Below, piece after piece: positions 50,068 through 59,180 of a stretch of DNA of 64,000 bases. Made by a program: the position numbers and the translations under genes. The notes beneath the pieces were generated by a model. It was not told the DNA's origin. It did no database searches and saw nothing but the letters and a program-made list of their open reading frames with translations. Source of the stretch: [Mycobacterium] stephanolepidis. GTDB lineage: Bacteria; Actinomycetota; Actinomycetes; Mycobacteriales; Mycobacteriaceae. Where the stretch lies: positions 3,038,001 to 3,102,000 of the forward strand of contig NZ_AP018165.1 in NCBI RefSeq assembly GCF_002356335.1. The letters run 5' to 3'. Position 1 is the stretch's first letter, and the number at the start of each line of letters is the position of its first letter.

Positions 50068-51590
50068 GCCGGCTGTTCTTCGTCCAGACCCTGGTCGTGC
50101 GCGGTCTGCGCCTTCTGTGCGTGCGCGACGTCGGCCGCGGTGTAGCTTATGAACAGCGCCGCCACCCCGACCAGCACCGCGGTTCCGGCGATCCACAGCA
50201 GGCCATAGGTGTAACCGTGATCGAGGGCGTGCAGCTGCGCCTGGTTCATGTTCTGCACCGGGCCCTTGGCACCGCCCAGGTACAGCGTGCGCGAGGTGAT
50301 GATCGCCTGGATGATCACCAGAACGATTGGGCCGCCGAGGTTTTGCAGCATGAGGGAGATCGCGGATAGCGGCCCGATGCGGTCGGCATCCACCCCGGTG
50401 ATGGCCGAGAGGATCACCGGCACCACGATGGTGCCGATACCGAGCCCACCGACGAAGATGAGCGTCGCGAAATCCGGGAAGTAGTCGATGGTCCGGTCCA
50501 CCGTCGAGCCGTAGAGCATCGCACCGAACACCACGACACCGCCGCACAGGATCAGCACTCGGGGCGCCATTCGCGTGACGAGTTGCGAGGACAGAGCCAA
50601 GCCGATTCCCATGCCGACGACGAACGGGATGGCAGAAACTCCGGTTCGCAACGGGCTGTATTTCATCAGATCCTGCATGTACAGGCCGATGGTGATGGTC
50701 AGGGTGAACAGCACGCCGCCGGCCATGAAGATCGACGCGAGCGTAGCAACCCGGTTGCGGTCCTTGAACAGGCTAAGCGGCAGTACCGGGTTCTCCGCGG
50801 TGCGCTCGACCAGCAGGAACGCGATCAGAAGCACAGCGGCCACAATCAGCGACACGATCGTGTAGGGCGAATCCCATCCGCGGTCGGGCCCCTGGGTGAA
50901 GCCGAACACCGCGGCAGTACAGCCGAGGGTCGCCAACACCGATCCCGTGACGTCCAGCTTCATCGGTTCGCGTTCGGTCTCGGTCAGTGACCGCACGGCC
51001 AGGTAGATCATCAGCGCACCGGCGGGCACGTTGATAAGGAAGGCCAGACGCCAGGACACCTCGGCCAGCGCACCGCCCACGATCAGTCCGGCGATGGATC
51101 CCACCCCCGTCATGGCACCGAACACCGCGACCGCTGCGGTACGCAGCGGTCCCTTGGGGAAGGTGGTCGCCACCAATGCCAACGCCGTCGGCGAGGCGAC
51201 CGCGGCGCCCACTCCTTGAATGAGACGGAAAACAGCCAGTCCGATGTCCTCTTGCGCGAGGCCCACCCCGATGGAGGCGAGGGTGAACAACGCGATGCCG
51301 CCGATGAAGACGCGCTTACGGCCGAAGGTATCGCCGAGTCGTCCACCGAGCAGCATCAGTCCACCGAAGGACAGCATGTACGCGGTGATGACCCAGCTTC
51401 GGGTGGCATCGTTGAGGTGCAGCTCAGCCTGGATCTTGGGCAGCGTGACCACCGCAATGGTGCCGTCCATCGTGGCTAGAAACTGCATACCGGCGATCGC
51501 GATGACGGCATATAGGTAGTGCCGGGACGGCAGGAGTTCTCGCGCCTTTTGAGTGAGCTGCTCGACGCTGAGGGCAGGCATGGAGGACAC
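50064..51590 (-). CDS. efpA: EfpA-like multidrug efflux transporter (MFS, DHA2/QacA type)
   Basis: 508 aa, 14 transmembrane helices. The MFS signature between helices 2 and 3 is GGRLGDTFGRKRVF, and the motif C-type GVGSIAGLIVGGAL is on helix 5. EfpA of M. tuberculosis (Rv2846c) lies in the same place next to proS and cysG, and exports drugs or lipids. GTG 51590 has an AGAGGA Shine-Dalgarno; ATG 51581 lacks one. Confidence 0.9.
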   Translation of the reverse strand: MSSMPALSVEQLTQKARELLPSRHYLYAVIAIAGMQFLATMDGTIAVVTLPKIQAELHLNDATRSWVITAYMLSFGGLMLLGGRLGDTFGRKRVFIGGIALFTLASIGVGLAQEDIGLAVFRLIQGVGAAVASPTALALVATTFPKGPLRTAAVAVFGAMTGVGSIAGLIVGGALAEVSWRLAFLINVPAGALMIYLAVRSLTETEREPMKLDVTGSVLATLGCTAAVFGFTQGPDRGWDSPYTIVSLIVAAVLLIAFLLVERTAENPVLPLSLFKDRNRVATLASIFMAGGVLFTLTITIGLYMQDLMKYSPLRTGVSAIPFVVGMGIGLALSSQLVTRMAPRVLILCGGVVVFGAMLYGSTVDRTIDYFPDFATLIFVGGLGIGTIVVPVILSAITGVDADRIGPLSAISLMLQNLGGPIVLVIIQAIITSRTLYLGGAKGPVQNMNQAQLHALDHGYTYGLLWIAGTAVLVGVAALFISYTAADVAHAQKAQTAHDQGLDEEQPA

Positions 51591-51618
51591 CTTACCGTCC
51601 TCTTAACGTGCCCTTAGG

Positions 51619-52818
51619 TCACGAAGAGGCGCCATACGCAGCAACGGGGCCGATCACGATGATCGCGGGCGGCCTGATGCCCTGCGAGCGAATGCGCTCG
51701 GGCGCAGTAGCAAGGTCTGCGCGCAGCACGCGTTGCTCATCGGTGGTGCCGTGTTGCACCACCAGCACCGGGGTATCCGCAGGTCGGCCCCCATCGATGA
51801 GGACCTTCGCAAACTGCTCGATGCGCTCGACGGCCATCAGCAACACGATGGTCCCCTTCAAGGCAGCAAGCGCGTCCCAATTCACTAACGATTCGGGATG
51901 TCCGGGCGCGACATGCCCGCTGACGACCACGAACTCATGATTGACCGCGCGATGCGTGACCGGCACTCCGGCCGCTGCGGGAACGGAGATCGCGCTGGTC
52001 ACACCGGGTACGACGGTCACCTGCACACCCGCTTCGGCGCAGGCCAGGACTTCCTCGTAGCCGCGGGCGAAGACAAACGGGTCACCGCCCTTGAGGCGGA
52101 CGACGAACTTGCCTTCCTGCGCCCGTTCGATCAGCACCCGGTTGATCTCCTGCTGGGCCATCGCACGGCCATAGGGGATCTTGGCGGCATCGATGACCTC
52201 GACGTGGGGGCCCAGGTCGGCGAGAAGCTCGGCGGGAGCGAGCCGGTCGGCGACGACTACATCGGCCTGCGCGAGAAGCCTGCGTCCGCGGACGGTAATG
52301 AGATCAGGATCACCCGGTCCCCCACCGACGAGCGCGACGCCTTCGGGCTTCACGTCCGCGGTCTCGGTGATGAGCCCACGCTGTAGCGCCTCGTGGATGG
52401 CCGATCGCAGCGCTGCTGATCGCTTGTGCTGTCCACCGGTCAAGACACCGACAGCGATACCGTCGTGATTGAAGGATGCGGGGGTGACCGCGGTGCCCTC
52501 CCGGGCGGAATCGGCACGGACGCAGAAGACGTGACGTCGTTCGGCTTCCGATACCACCGCGGCGTTGACGGCAGGGTCATCGGTGCAGGCGATGGCGTAC
52601 CACGCGTCTTCGAGGTCGCCGTCCTGGTACGGCCTGAGGCTGAGGGTGATCGAGGCCATGCCTTCAACCGCGGGGGTGGCGGCGGGCGCGATCACGTGGA
52701 CATCGGCACCGCTGGCGATCAGCAGCCCGAGACGCCGTTGCGCCACGGATCCGGCGCCGACGACCACGACCTTGCGTCCGGTGAGGCGGAGGCCGACGAG
52801 GTAGGCGTCATGAGTCAC
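51619..52818 (-). CDS. cysG: Siroheme synthase (CysG-type, multifunctional)
   Basis: 399 aa. The N-terminal dehydrogenase/ferrochelatase part has an NAD loop (VVVVGAGSVAQRRL). The C-terminal SAM uroporphyrinogen-III methyltransferase has VGGGPGDPDLITVRG and LKGGDPFVFARGYEE. It provides siroheme for sulfite and nitrite reductases. GTG 52818 is preceded at 6 nt by TAAACT, giving a leaderless message. Position after efpA is as in M. tuberculosis (Rv2847c). Confidence 0.93.
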   Translation of the reverse strand: MTHDAYLVGLRLTGRKVVVVGAGSVAQRRLGLLIASGADVHVIAPAATPAVEGMASITLSLRPYQDGDLEDAWYAIACTDDPAVNAAVVSEAERRHVFCVRADSAREGTAVTPASFNHDGIAVGVLTGGQHKRSAALRSAIHEALQRGLITETADVKPEGVALVGGGPGDPDLITVRGRRLLAQADVVVADRLAPAELLADLGPHVEVIDAAKIPYGRAMAQQEINRVLIERAQEGKFVVRLKGGDPFVFARGYEEVLACAEAGVQVTVVPGVTSAISVPAAAGVPVTHRAVNHEFVVVSGHVAPGHPESLVNWDALAALKGTIVLLMAVERIEQFAKVLIDGGRPADTPVLVVQHGTTDEQRVLRADLATAPERIRSQGIRPPAIIVIGPVAAYGASS

Positions 52819-52830
52819 CGCGCGAGTTTA
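52819..52830 (-). promoter_or_regulatory. Leaderless promoter of cysG
   Basis: TAAACT (52830-52825, minus strand), 6 nt before GTG 52818. Confidence 0.5.
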
Positions 52831-52879
52831 CGTGGACGTGAATCACGCGGCTGGGTTAGCCGTGCTCTAATCGGTCCCA

Positions 52880-54862
52880 GTGCAACCGAATCGTATGCAA
52901 CCAGCGGAGTTGGCCCAGGCCGCGATGACTGCCGCCCTCATGGGGGCGATCGCTGTCGTCTCTATCGTGCTGCCCGGCGCAGTGGTGTTCGCCTGGTTGG
53001 GAGCGGTCCCGATGGGAGTGCTGTGCTACCGGCATCGCATCCGGGTGGCGTTGGCCGCATGTGTCGCCGCCGGCCTCATCAGCTTTCTGATCGCCGGATT
53101 CGGCGGGCTGGTCTCGGCGCTGACATGTGCGTACATGGGTGCGATCGCCGGTCAGGTGCGGCGCCGGAATCGCGGCGCGGCAACAATGTTGGCCGTCGCC
53201 GCGCTGTGGGGTGTGCTGGTCTCCTCCTTCTGTGTCGGGGTGTTCGCGGCCTTGAGGAACCTGCGCGAGGTTGTTCTGGGTGCGGTGTCGGCCAACGTCG
53301 GCGGGTTCGCGACGCTGTTGAGTGGAGTACCGGTTCTCGGCCGCGCCGCAACGGGATTGGATCACGCCGTGCAGGGCTGGATCGTGCACTGGCCCTGGTT
53401 CTTCGGGGTCTCGGTGTGGCTCATCGTCATTTTCGGGACCTCCTTCGGATGGCGGGTACTCACCCCGGTACTGCGCAGACTCGAGGAAGTAACCGATCTG
53501 TCCTCGGTGGGGATGCTGCCCGCGGGGCACGACAACACCCCGCCCCGCCCGTTGCCGACCGTGCTCACCGACGCGGGTTATCGGTACGCCGGAGCCGACC
53601 GGGATGCCCTGTCCGCGGTGTCCATGCGTGTCGACGTCGGCGAGCACATCGCGGTAACCGGAGCCAACGGTTCCGGCAAGTCCACCCTCATGCGCATCCT
53701 GGCGGGTGTCCCTCCGACGACCGGGACGATCGAGCGGCCCGGCGGCGTGGGCCTGGGCCAGGTGGGTGGGACCGCGCTGGTCCTGCAGCATCCGGAGAGC
53801 CAGGTGCTGGGGTTGCGTGTGGCCGACGACATCGTGTGGGGGCTGCCGCACGATCGCGATATCGAGATCGAGAGTCTGCTCAGCGAGGTGGGTCTGAGCG
53901 GAATGAGCGACCGGGACACCGCGGGTCTCTCCGGCGGAGAACTGCAGCGGCTCGCGGTCGCATCGGCGCTCGCGCGCGAACCCGCGCTGCTCATCGCCGA
54001 TGAGGTGACCACCATGGTCGACCACGACGGTCGGCAGACGCTCATCAATGTGCTCGACGGACTCACCTCCCATCACCGTCTGGGGCTGGTGCACATCACC
54101 CACTACCCGCAGGAGGCGGACGCCGCCGATCGCGTGGTGGCACTGGGCGGTATCGAGGTGCGTGAAGGCCGGGAGGGTGCAGAACGCCCATCCCCTACCG
54201 AATCCATTGGCGGGGAAACGATTCTCGACGTACAGGGAGTTTCGTTCGACTATGCGGTCGGGACGCCCTGGTCGCAACCGGTGCTGCGCGACGTTTCACT
54301 TCGGATTCGTTCCGGCGACGGGATACTGCTCTGCGGTGGAAACGGATCCGGCAAGTCCACCCTGGCCTGGATCATGGCGGGCCTCCTGGAACCCTCGGCG
54401 GGCCAATGTCTTCTCGATGGCCGCCCCACCGCAGAGCAGGTTGGAGCGGTCGCGCTGTGCTTCCAGGCCGCCCGACTGCAACTGCTGCGGGGGCACGCCG
54501 GTGCCGCGGTCGCCGCACTGGCGGGGTATTCAGTCGCCGATACCGACAGCATCGATCGCGCGCTGGCCTCGGTCAGCCTGGACCCGAATATCGGTGGGGT
54601 GCTTATCGATCGGCTCAGTGGCGGGCAGCTGCGGCGGGTCGCCCTGGCCGGACTGCTGGCCCGCTCGCCACGCCTGCTGATTCTCGATGAACCGCTGGCG
54701 GGCCTGGATGTCGATGCGCAAGCCGACCTCATCGATCTGCTGGTGCGTATTCGCAACGGTGGTCAGGCCGTCGTCGTGACCTCCCACGACACCGACAGCC
54801 TCTCGCCGTTGTGCCCCCGCACGATCCGTCTTGAACAGGGTGAGTTGGTGAACGCCGGATGA
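52880..54862 (+). CDS. ECF-type transporter: membrane S-like domain fused to two ATPase domains
   Basis: 660 aa. The N-terminal 200 residues have about six transmembrane helices (DUF2232-like, S-component role). Two ABC ATPases follow. The first has GANGSGKST (Walker A), LSGGELQRLAVA and LLIADEVT; the second has GGNGSGKST, LSGGQLRRVALA and LLILDEPLAG. It overlaps by 4 nt the T-component gene after it. Together they form an energy-coupling-factor-type importer; the same fusion is remembered for M. tuberculosis Rv2326c-Rv2325c. Substrate (vitamin or metal) unknown. GTG 52880 or ATG 52895 may be the start. Confidence 0.88.
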   Translation: MQPNRMQPAELAQAAMTAALMGAIAVVSIVLPGAVVFAWLGAVPMGVLCYRHRIRVALAACVAAGLISFLIAGFGGLVSALTCAYMGAIAGQVRRRNRGAATMLAVAALWGVLVSSFCVGVFAALRNLREVVLGAVSANVGGFATLLSGVPVLGRAATGLDHAVQGWIVHWPWFFGVSVWLIVIFGTSFGWRVLTPVLRRLEEVTDLSSVGMLPAGHDNTPPRPLPTVLTDAGYRYAGADRDALSAVSMRVDVGEHIAVTGANGSGKSTLMRILAGVPPTTGTIERPGGVGLGQVGGTALVLQHPESQVLGLRVADDIVWGLPHDRDIEIESLLSEVGLSGMSDRDTAGLSGGELQRLAVASALAREPALLIADEVTTMVDHDGRQTLINVLDGLTSHHRLGLVHITHYPQEADAADRVVALGGIEVREGREGAERPSPTESIGGETILDVQGVSFDYAVGTPWSQPVLRDVSLRIRSGDGILLCGGNGSGKSTLAWIMAGLLEPSAGQCLLDGRPTAEQVGAVALCFQAARLQLLRGHAGAAVAALAGYSVADTDSIDRALASVSLDPNIGGVLIDRLSGGQLRRVALAGLLARSPRLLILDEPLAGLDVDAQADLIDLLVRIRNGGQAVVVTSHDTDSLSPLCPRTIRLEQGELVNAG

Positions 54863-55635
54863 GCCAACGACGTCCGTTGATGCTGATGCGGCCCGTTCCC
54901 GGGCCGTCGCCCATCCACGCGCTGTGGGCCGGCACCAAACTCCTGGCCGTGCTGGCGATATCGGTGTTGCTGACCGTCACGCCGTCGTGGACCGCGATCG
55001 GGCTCGTCGCGCTGCTGATCCTCGTGACCGCGGGGCTTGCCGGCATCTCCCCCAGATGCATCCCGTCCGTCCCGCGGTGGGTGGGTCTGCTTGTCGTGGC
55101 GGGCAGCTTGTTCACCATCGTGAACGGTGGCGCGCCTGAGCTGGCATTCGGACCGGTCACCATCGGCGTGGGAGGCTTCCTGGATTTCCTGCGCGTCACG
55201 TCGCTGGGGCTGGTCCTGATCGGGCTCGGCGCGGTGATCTCGTGGACGACACAGGTCGCCGACATCGCTCCCGCAGTGGCACTTTTGTGTCGCCCCCTGC
55301 GCATCCTGCGGGTTCCCGTCGATGATTGGGCAATCACCATTTCCCTGGCGTTCCGGATGTTTCCCATGCTGTCCGAGGAATTCCGATTACTGGCGGCCGC
55401 ACGCAGGCTTCAACCCCCGCAACCGGAAAAACCTTCGCGGCGTGCGGAAGTCGTCGATCTGTGCACCGCCGCGATGGTGGTATCGCTGCGCCGCGCCACG
55501 GAGATGGGCGACGCCATCACCGCACGAGGCGGTGCGGGCCGGATCTCAGCGCACCCGATCTATCCAGGATGGCGTGATGCCGTTGCCGCGGCCGTGCTGG
55601 TCGGGGTCGTTGCGCTCGCACTGCTGTTCGGGTGA
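54859..55635 (+). CDS. ECF transporter T component (EcfT/CbiQ-like)
   Basis: 258 aa, with about five transmembrane helices (AGTKLLAVLAISVLLTVTPSW, GLVALLILVTAGLAG, VGLLVVAGSLFTIV). The conserved RMFPMLSEEFRLLAAARRLQ and MVVSLRRATEMGDAITARGG are the Ala-Arg-type ATPase-coupling motifs of EcfT. It starts ATG 54859, overlapping the ATPase fusion by 4 nt, and clearly forms a pair with it. Confidence 0.92.
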   Translation: MSQRRPLMLMRPVPGPSPIHALWAGTKLLAVLAISVLLTVTPSWTAIGLVALLILVTAGLAGISPRCIPSVPRWVGLLVVAGSLFTIVNGGAPELAFGPVTIGVGGFLDFLRVTSLGLVLIGLGAVISWTTQVADIAPAVALLCRPLRILRVPVDDWAITISLAFRMFPMLSEEFRLLAAARRLQPPQPEKPSRRAEVVDLCTAAMVVSLRRATEMGDAITARGGAGRISAHPIYPGWRDAVAAAVLVGVVALALLFG

Positions 55636-55762
55636 GACGGGCTCGAAAACCCTATTGTCGCAGTGGCTTCTGTCACGGCGATAACCTACTGTGCCGCTGT
55701 CGTTACTGCGCTGCTCGAAGGGAGAATGAGGCCAAGCTCGGAGAGCACCCGCTGAGTGCTTT
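55636..55762 (+). terminator. Weak terminator-like stem after ecfT
   Basis: Within this 127-bp gap, AGCAC/GTGCT arms with a 7-nt loop are followed by TTTCT (near 55744-55765, + strand). This is a weak intrinsic-terminator-like element between convergent units. A second TTGTCGC/GCGATAA pair (one mismatch) lies closer to the ecfT stop. Confidence 0.3.
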
Positions 55763-56990
55763 CTAGCGTTCCTGTGCTGAAGGGGCTTCTGCGGCGCGTA
55801 TTGCTGATGCGTATTTGTGCCAGATGAGAAGCGATCCAACGGAAAGCGCACCGAGGAATGCGAAGGCAACCCGGAACCCGAACTCCTGGGCGATGTATCC
55901 GCCGAGCAGAGGACTTAGACAGGCCCCCAAGCTTTGGGCGGTCATTAACGCTCCCTGCCCGATATTGATGTGCCCGGTGCCCTCCAGAAGCTGTGCCACC
56001 AGCCCGGGAACGGCCACAGAGAGCATGCCTGCGCCTATGCCGTCGAGGATCTGTACGGGCACTATGCCCCATGTGGTGATGATGCTCGCGGCGACGAACC
56101 CACGCACCGGCAGCGCGATGAACGCGATGGTGAAGACCGTCCAGTAGCCGCGTTTGCGGGCAATACGGGTGGCGGCCAGTGAGGCGATCACCATCACCGC
56201 CTGGGCGACGACGACGGTGGCAGCAACGGTGATGAATGGATCAGCCTTGTGGGCGACAACGGCCAGTCCGTAGAGCGGCAGCATTGCCGCGTTTCCGAGG
56301 TGGAAGAGCAGGATCGCCGCGGCCAGAGCCCGAAGCGCAGGAGAGCGCGCCAGGATCTGCAGTCCACTTGCGGCAACACCGTCATGCCCATCGGTGGCTC
56401 CGCGTGCTGCTTGGTCGTCGATATGGCGAGCAGGGTATCGACAGCGTGGCCACCACCGCAACGATCGCGAACGCCGCAGCCAGCCCAAAGACTGCAGCGA
56501 ATCCGAAATACCAACCAAGACAGCCTGACAGAGCAGCACCCACCATGTTGCCGGCGTGGTTATAGGCTTGGTTGCGGCCGTTCTGGGCTACGAAGCCTGA
56601 CTGGCGTACCACGCCGAGGGTGATCCCGATGATTGCGGGACCAAGGACAGCGGCAGCGACTGCGGCAGCCGCTTGCGCAGCGGCAACCACCCAGAAATCT
56701 CGGGAAACCAAGACCAAGGCGGAGGCTGCAACCGTGCATATCGCCGCGGCGGCAACCCAGAACCGTTTTCGGCGGGTGGCATCAATGAGAGCGCCCGCCG
56801 GTGTGGTCGATGCCAGTCCGACGGCATTGCCCAGCGCGGTGACCACCCCGATGGCACCTGTTCCCCAGCCACGGCTGGCCAGTAACACCCCCAGGAACGG
56901 GCCAACACCTGCCTGGACGTCTGCCACGAAGAAGTTGGCCACCGCCAAAGCCTTACGGTCACCTGGAGATACGGCCGGCTTGTGAGTCAC
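55763..56990 (-). pseudogene. MFS transporter broken by a single-base frameshift
   Basis: One MFS gene read in two frames. The 5' part (56990 to about 56435) starts GTG and carries ANFFVADVQAGVGPFLGV and helices 1-6. The 3' part (about 56434 to 55763) continues PARHIDDQAARGATDG and holds helices 7-12. The frames join at the CCC of the minus strand (GGG, 56433-56435): dropping one base gives ...LSIPARHIDDQ... without a gap. The repaired product would be about 408 aa. It is either a genuine inactivating mutation or a sequence error. No substrate can be inferred. Confidence 0.85.
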
Positions 56991-57065
56991 CCAGCGATTG
57001 TGCCCCGATGCCCGCTCCGACGTGGCGCAAGCTCACCAATGAGGTCACGGACCACCTCAGCGGCA

Positions 57066-57752
57066 TCACGCCCGCAGAATGCCGATCGCTCCCAGACTCA
57101 GAATGATCAGGCCGAGGATTGCGACGATCAGAGCGACATCGATCAGTCGGCGTGACCGAACCCAGGTGTGCAAGGCCGACACCATCTCGTACGTCCGCGC
57201 CGGCATCGCCGCGTAACTCAACAATGGCAGCGCCACCATCGAGAAGGCCACCGCGTTGAAGAAGAGCAGCGCCATGGACTGAATGGGTTGCGTGGCACCC
57301 GAGGCGTGGATGAGAGCGATGACCGCAAGGAAGTCCGCCGACGGCAAGGCAATTCCCAGTCCACTGACTCCTGCCACCCACAACGAGTTGTTCTGCATGA
57401 ACCCTCGCACTCGCCTCGCAACCTTGTCCGCCAAGCCCGCCCGCGGCGCACGCGGAGCGGCGGCAGGTCGACGGATCGAGGCCGTGATGGCCAGCACAGC
57501 CGCCACCAACAAGGCTAGAACGCCAAGCGCGACTTGGATATAGGGCCCCGAAACGTCTGACTTCCCCATCGGAGACACCCGAAGGACAAACAACAGTGTT
57601 AGTCCGAGACTCAACCCCATGACGAATGCACCGCACAGGAACACGAATAGCTGCAGCAGCGGTCGCGGCCTGTTCAACATCAGGACTGTCAGTCCCAGTC
57701 GAGTGGGCTCAACGCTCACACCAAGTGCCATCAACAAGACGATGGTCCACAT
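57066..57752 (-). CDS. gap: GAP/Sap-like lipid-addressing membrane protein
   Basis: 228 aa, six transmembrane helices: WTIVLLMALGVSVEPTRLGLTVLML, QLFVFLCGAFVMGLSLGLTL, VALGVLALLVAAVLAIT, then WVAGVSGLGIALPSADFLAVIAL, ALLFFNAVAFSMVALPLLSYA and VALIVAILGLIILSLGAIG. A basic loop separates the halves. This is the family of GPL-addressing (Gap) and sulfolipid-addressing (Sap) proteins needed to move acylated glycolipids to the cell surface. ATG 57752 is 2 nt after the papA stop (TAG at 57757-57755), so it is coupled. Confidence 0.85.
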   Translation of the reverse strand: MWTIVLLMALGVSVEPTRLGLTVLMLNRPRPLLQLFVFLCGAFVMGLSLGLTLLFVLRVSPMGKSDVSGPYIQVALGVLALLVAAVLAITASIRRPAAAPRAPRAGLADKVARRVRGFMQNNSLWVAGVSGLGIALPSADFLAVIALIHASGATQPIQSMALLFFNAVAFSMVALPLLSYAAMPARTYEMVSALHTWVRSRRLIDVALIVAILGLIILSLGAIGILRA

Positions 57753-57754
57753 GA

Positions 57755-59170
57755 CTACCGCGCGGGCACAGCGTCATTCTGCTCGCAAACCCCTGCGAAC
57801 GTGGACTTCACGAGGTCTACGTAGCGGGTGATCGACTCTCGCGCGATGGGGTTGTCCGGGTACGCGATCATCAGCGTCGTCTCCGTCGGGAATCGCGAGA
57901 TGAAGATCGTCAGCTGGTACACCGACTTGCTCTCCGCATACAAACCGATGGGATTGCCCACCAGCAGCGGGTTGGTGAACAACTGCGAAAGCGGCGGAGC
58001 GCCGCCGTCGAAGAAGTTGATCATCGGGTGGTACGGCCGTGGCCAGTTCAGCTCCGGCACCAATTCCAGGACCCGGTAGAAGGGGACATTCACCAGCTGC
58101 CGGCCACGGTCAAACGATTCCTGCGCCGCGACGGCTGCCGCGCCAAAGGTCCCGTCAACGGGGGCCGATATCGGCACCAGCCCGGTGAACCATCCCGTCG
58201 TGAACATGTCCGCCTCATCGCGGGCGTCGCTCGGGGTGATGCCGTAATAGGTATCGGTACCGGTCAATTCGCGTTCGACGAATCCGAGAGCTGCCATCAC
58301 ACCACCGATGAATCGCGCCCCCGCATCGATGCAGCGCGACTCGAACTTCAGTGCCTGCTGCTCATCGAGCAGTTGCTCGGTGACGATCGCGGTACCGCAT
58401 GGCACACCGTGATCGCCCAGCGGCAGCGGGAAATCTGGGAGGCTGCCGCGGTTGTTCTCGGCGAACCGAGTCCACTCGCGCACCGGTTCGGAATCGGGGG
58501 TCAGCCCAGAAAGGAACTCATGCTGTCTGATGCAGTAGTCGCCGTAACTTCCCGCCGGCGGAAGCTCGATCGGGGCACCGCCCTGAACCAGCGCCTTGTA
58601 TCCCATCAGGATTTCCATGATCAGCAAGCGCGCGAACGTGGCATCCAGGTGCAGATGGTCGACACTGAAATAGAAGGTGAAATGCCCTGAGCTCTGGACG
58701 ATTCCGAAACGGAAGCAATCCCATCGGAACGGGTCCGGGGTCTCCGAGACCACCATCTCCCGCACCTCGTCCGAGGTCATCTCGCCCAACTTGACCTGGA
58801 CGAATTCCACGTCGGCCGGGTCGGCGATGGTGCGCCGGACGATGTTCTGCTCATCATCGAGCGAGAACCAGCTGCGATACGTGTCGTGTCTCCTCAGGTG
58901 GGCGTTGATCACGTGACCCATGGCCCGCTTGTCGCACCGCCCCGGCATATCCAAGGTGAAGACGAGCACTCGCGAGAAGTCCAGACCCTTGGCGGCCTGC
59001 CGCAGATATGTGCGCAGATGCTGCACCTGCATGAAGCTCGGGGGAATGTCGCTCACCGGTGCTTCAAGGGCCTTCGCATACGACGCCGGCGAGGGCTGCC
59101 AGGTGATCACCGATCCCGCAGACGGCTCCCACTTGTCGGTCAACGACACCGTTACTGGTCCACCACGCAT
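57755..59170 (-). CDS. Polyketide-associated acyltransferase (PapA)
   Basis: 471 aa. A condensation-type acyltransferase with catalytic HxxxD as HLHLD in SVDHLHLDATF, and the TSDEVREMVVSETPDPFRWDCFRFG region. It resembles the PapA1/A2/A3 group that esterifies trehalose or other sugars with polyketide chains. ATG 59170 has the AGGGGA Shine-Dalgarno; the frame open to 59896 lies inside the PKS and is rejected. It is directly downstream of the PKS (11 nt), so it probably offloads that synthase's product. Confidence 0.9.
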   Translation of the reverse strand: MRGGPVTVSLTDKWEPSAGSVITWQPSPASYAKALEAPVSDIPPSFMQVQHLRTYLRQAAKGLDFSRVLVFTLDMPGRCDKRAMGHVINAHLRRHDTYRSWFSLDDEQNIVRRTIADPADVEFVQVKLGEMTSDEVREMVVSETPDPFRWDCFRFGIVQSSGHFTFYFSVDHLHLDATFARLLIMEILMGYKALVQGGAPIELPPAGSYGDYCIRQHEFLSGLTPDSEPVREWTRFAENNRGSLPDFPLPLGDHGVPCGTAIVTEQLLDEQQALKFESRCIDAGARFIGGVMAALGFVERELTGTDTYYGITPSDARDEADMFTTGWFTGLVPISAPVDGTFGAAAVAAQESFDRGRQLVNVPFYRVLELVPELNWPRPYHPMINFFDGGAPPLSQLFTNPLLVGNPIGLYAESKSVYQLTIFISRFPTETTLMIAYPDNPIARESITRYVDLVKSTFAGVCEQNDAVPAR

Positions 59171-59180
59171 TTCAATCCCC

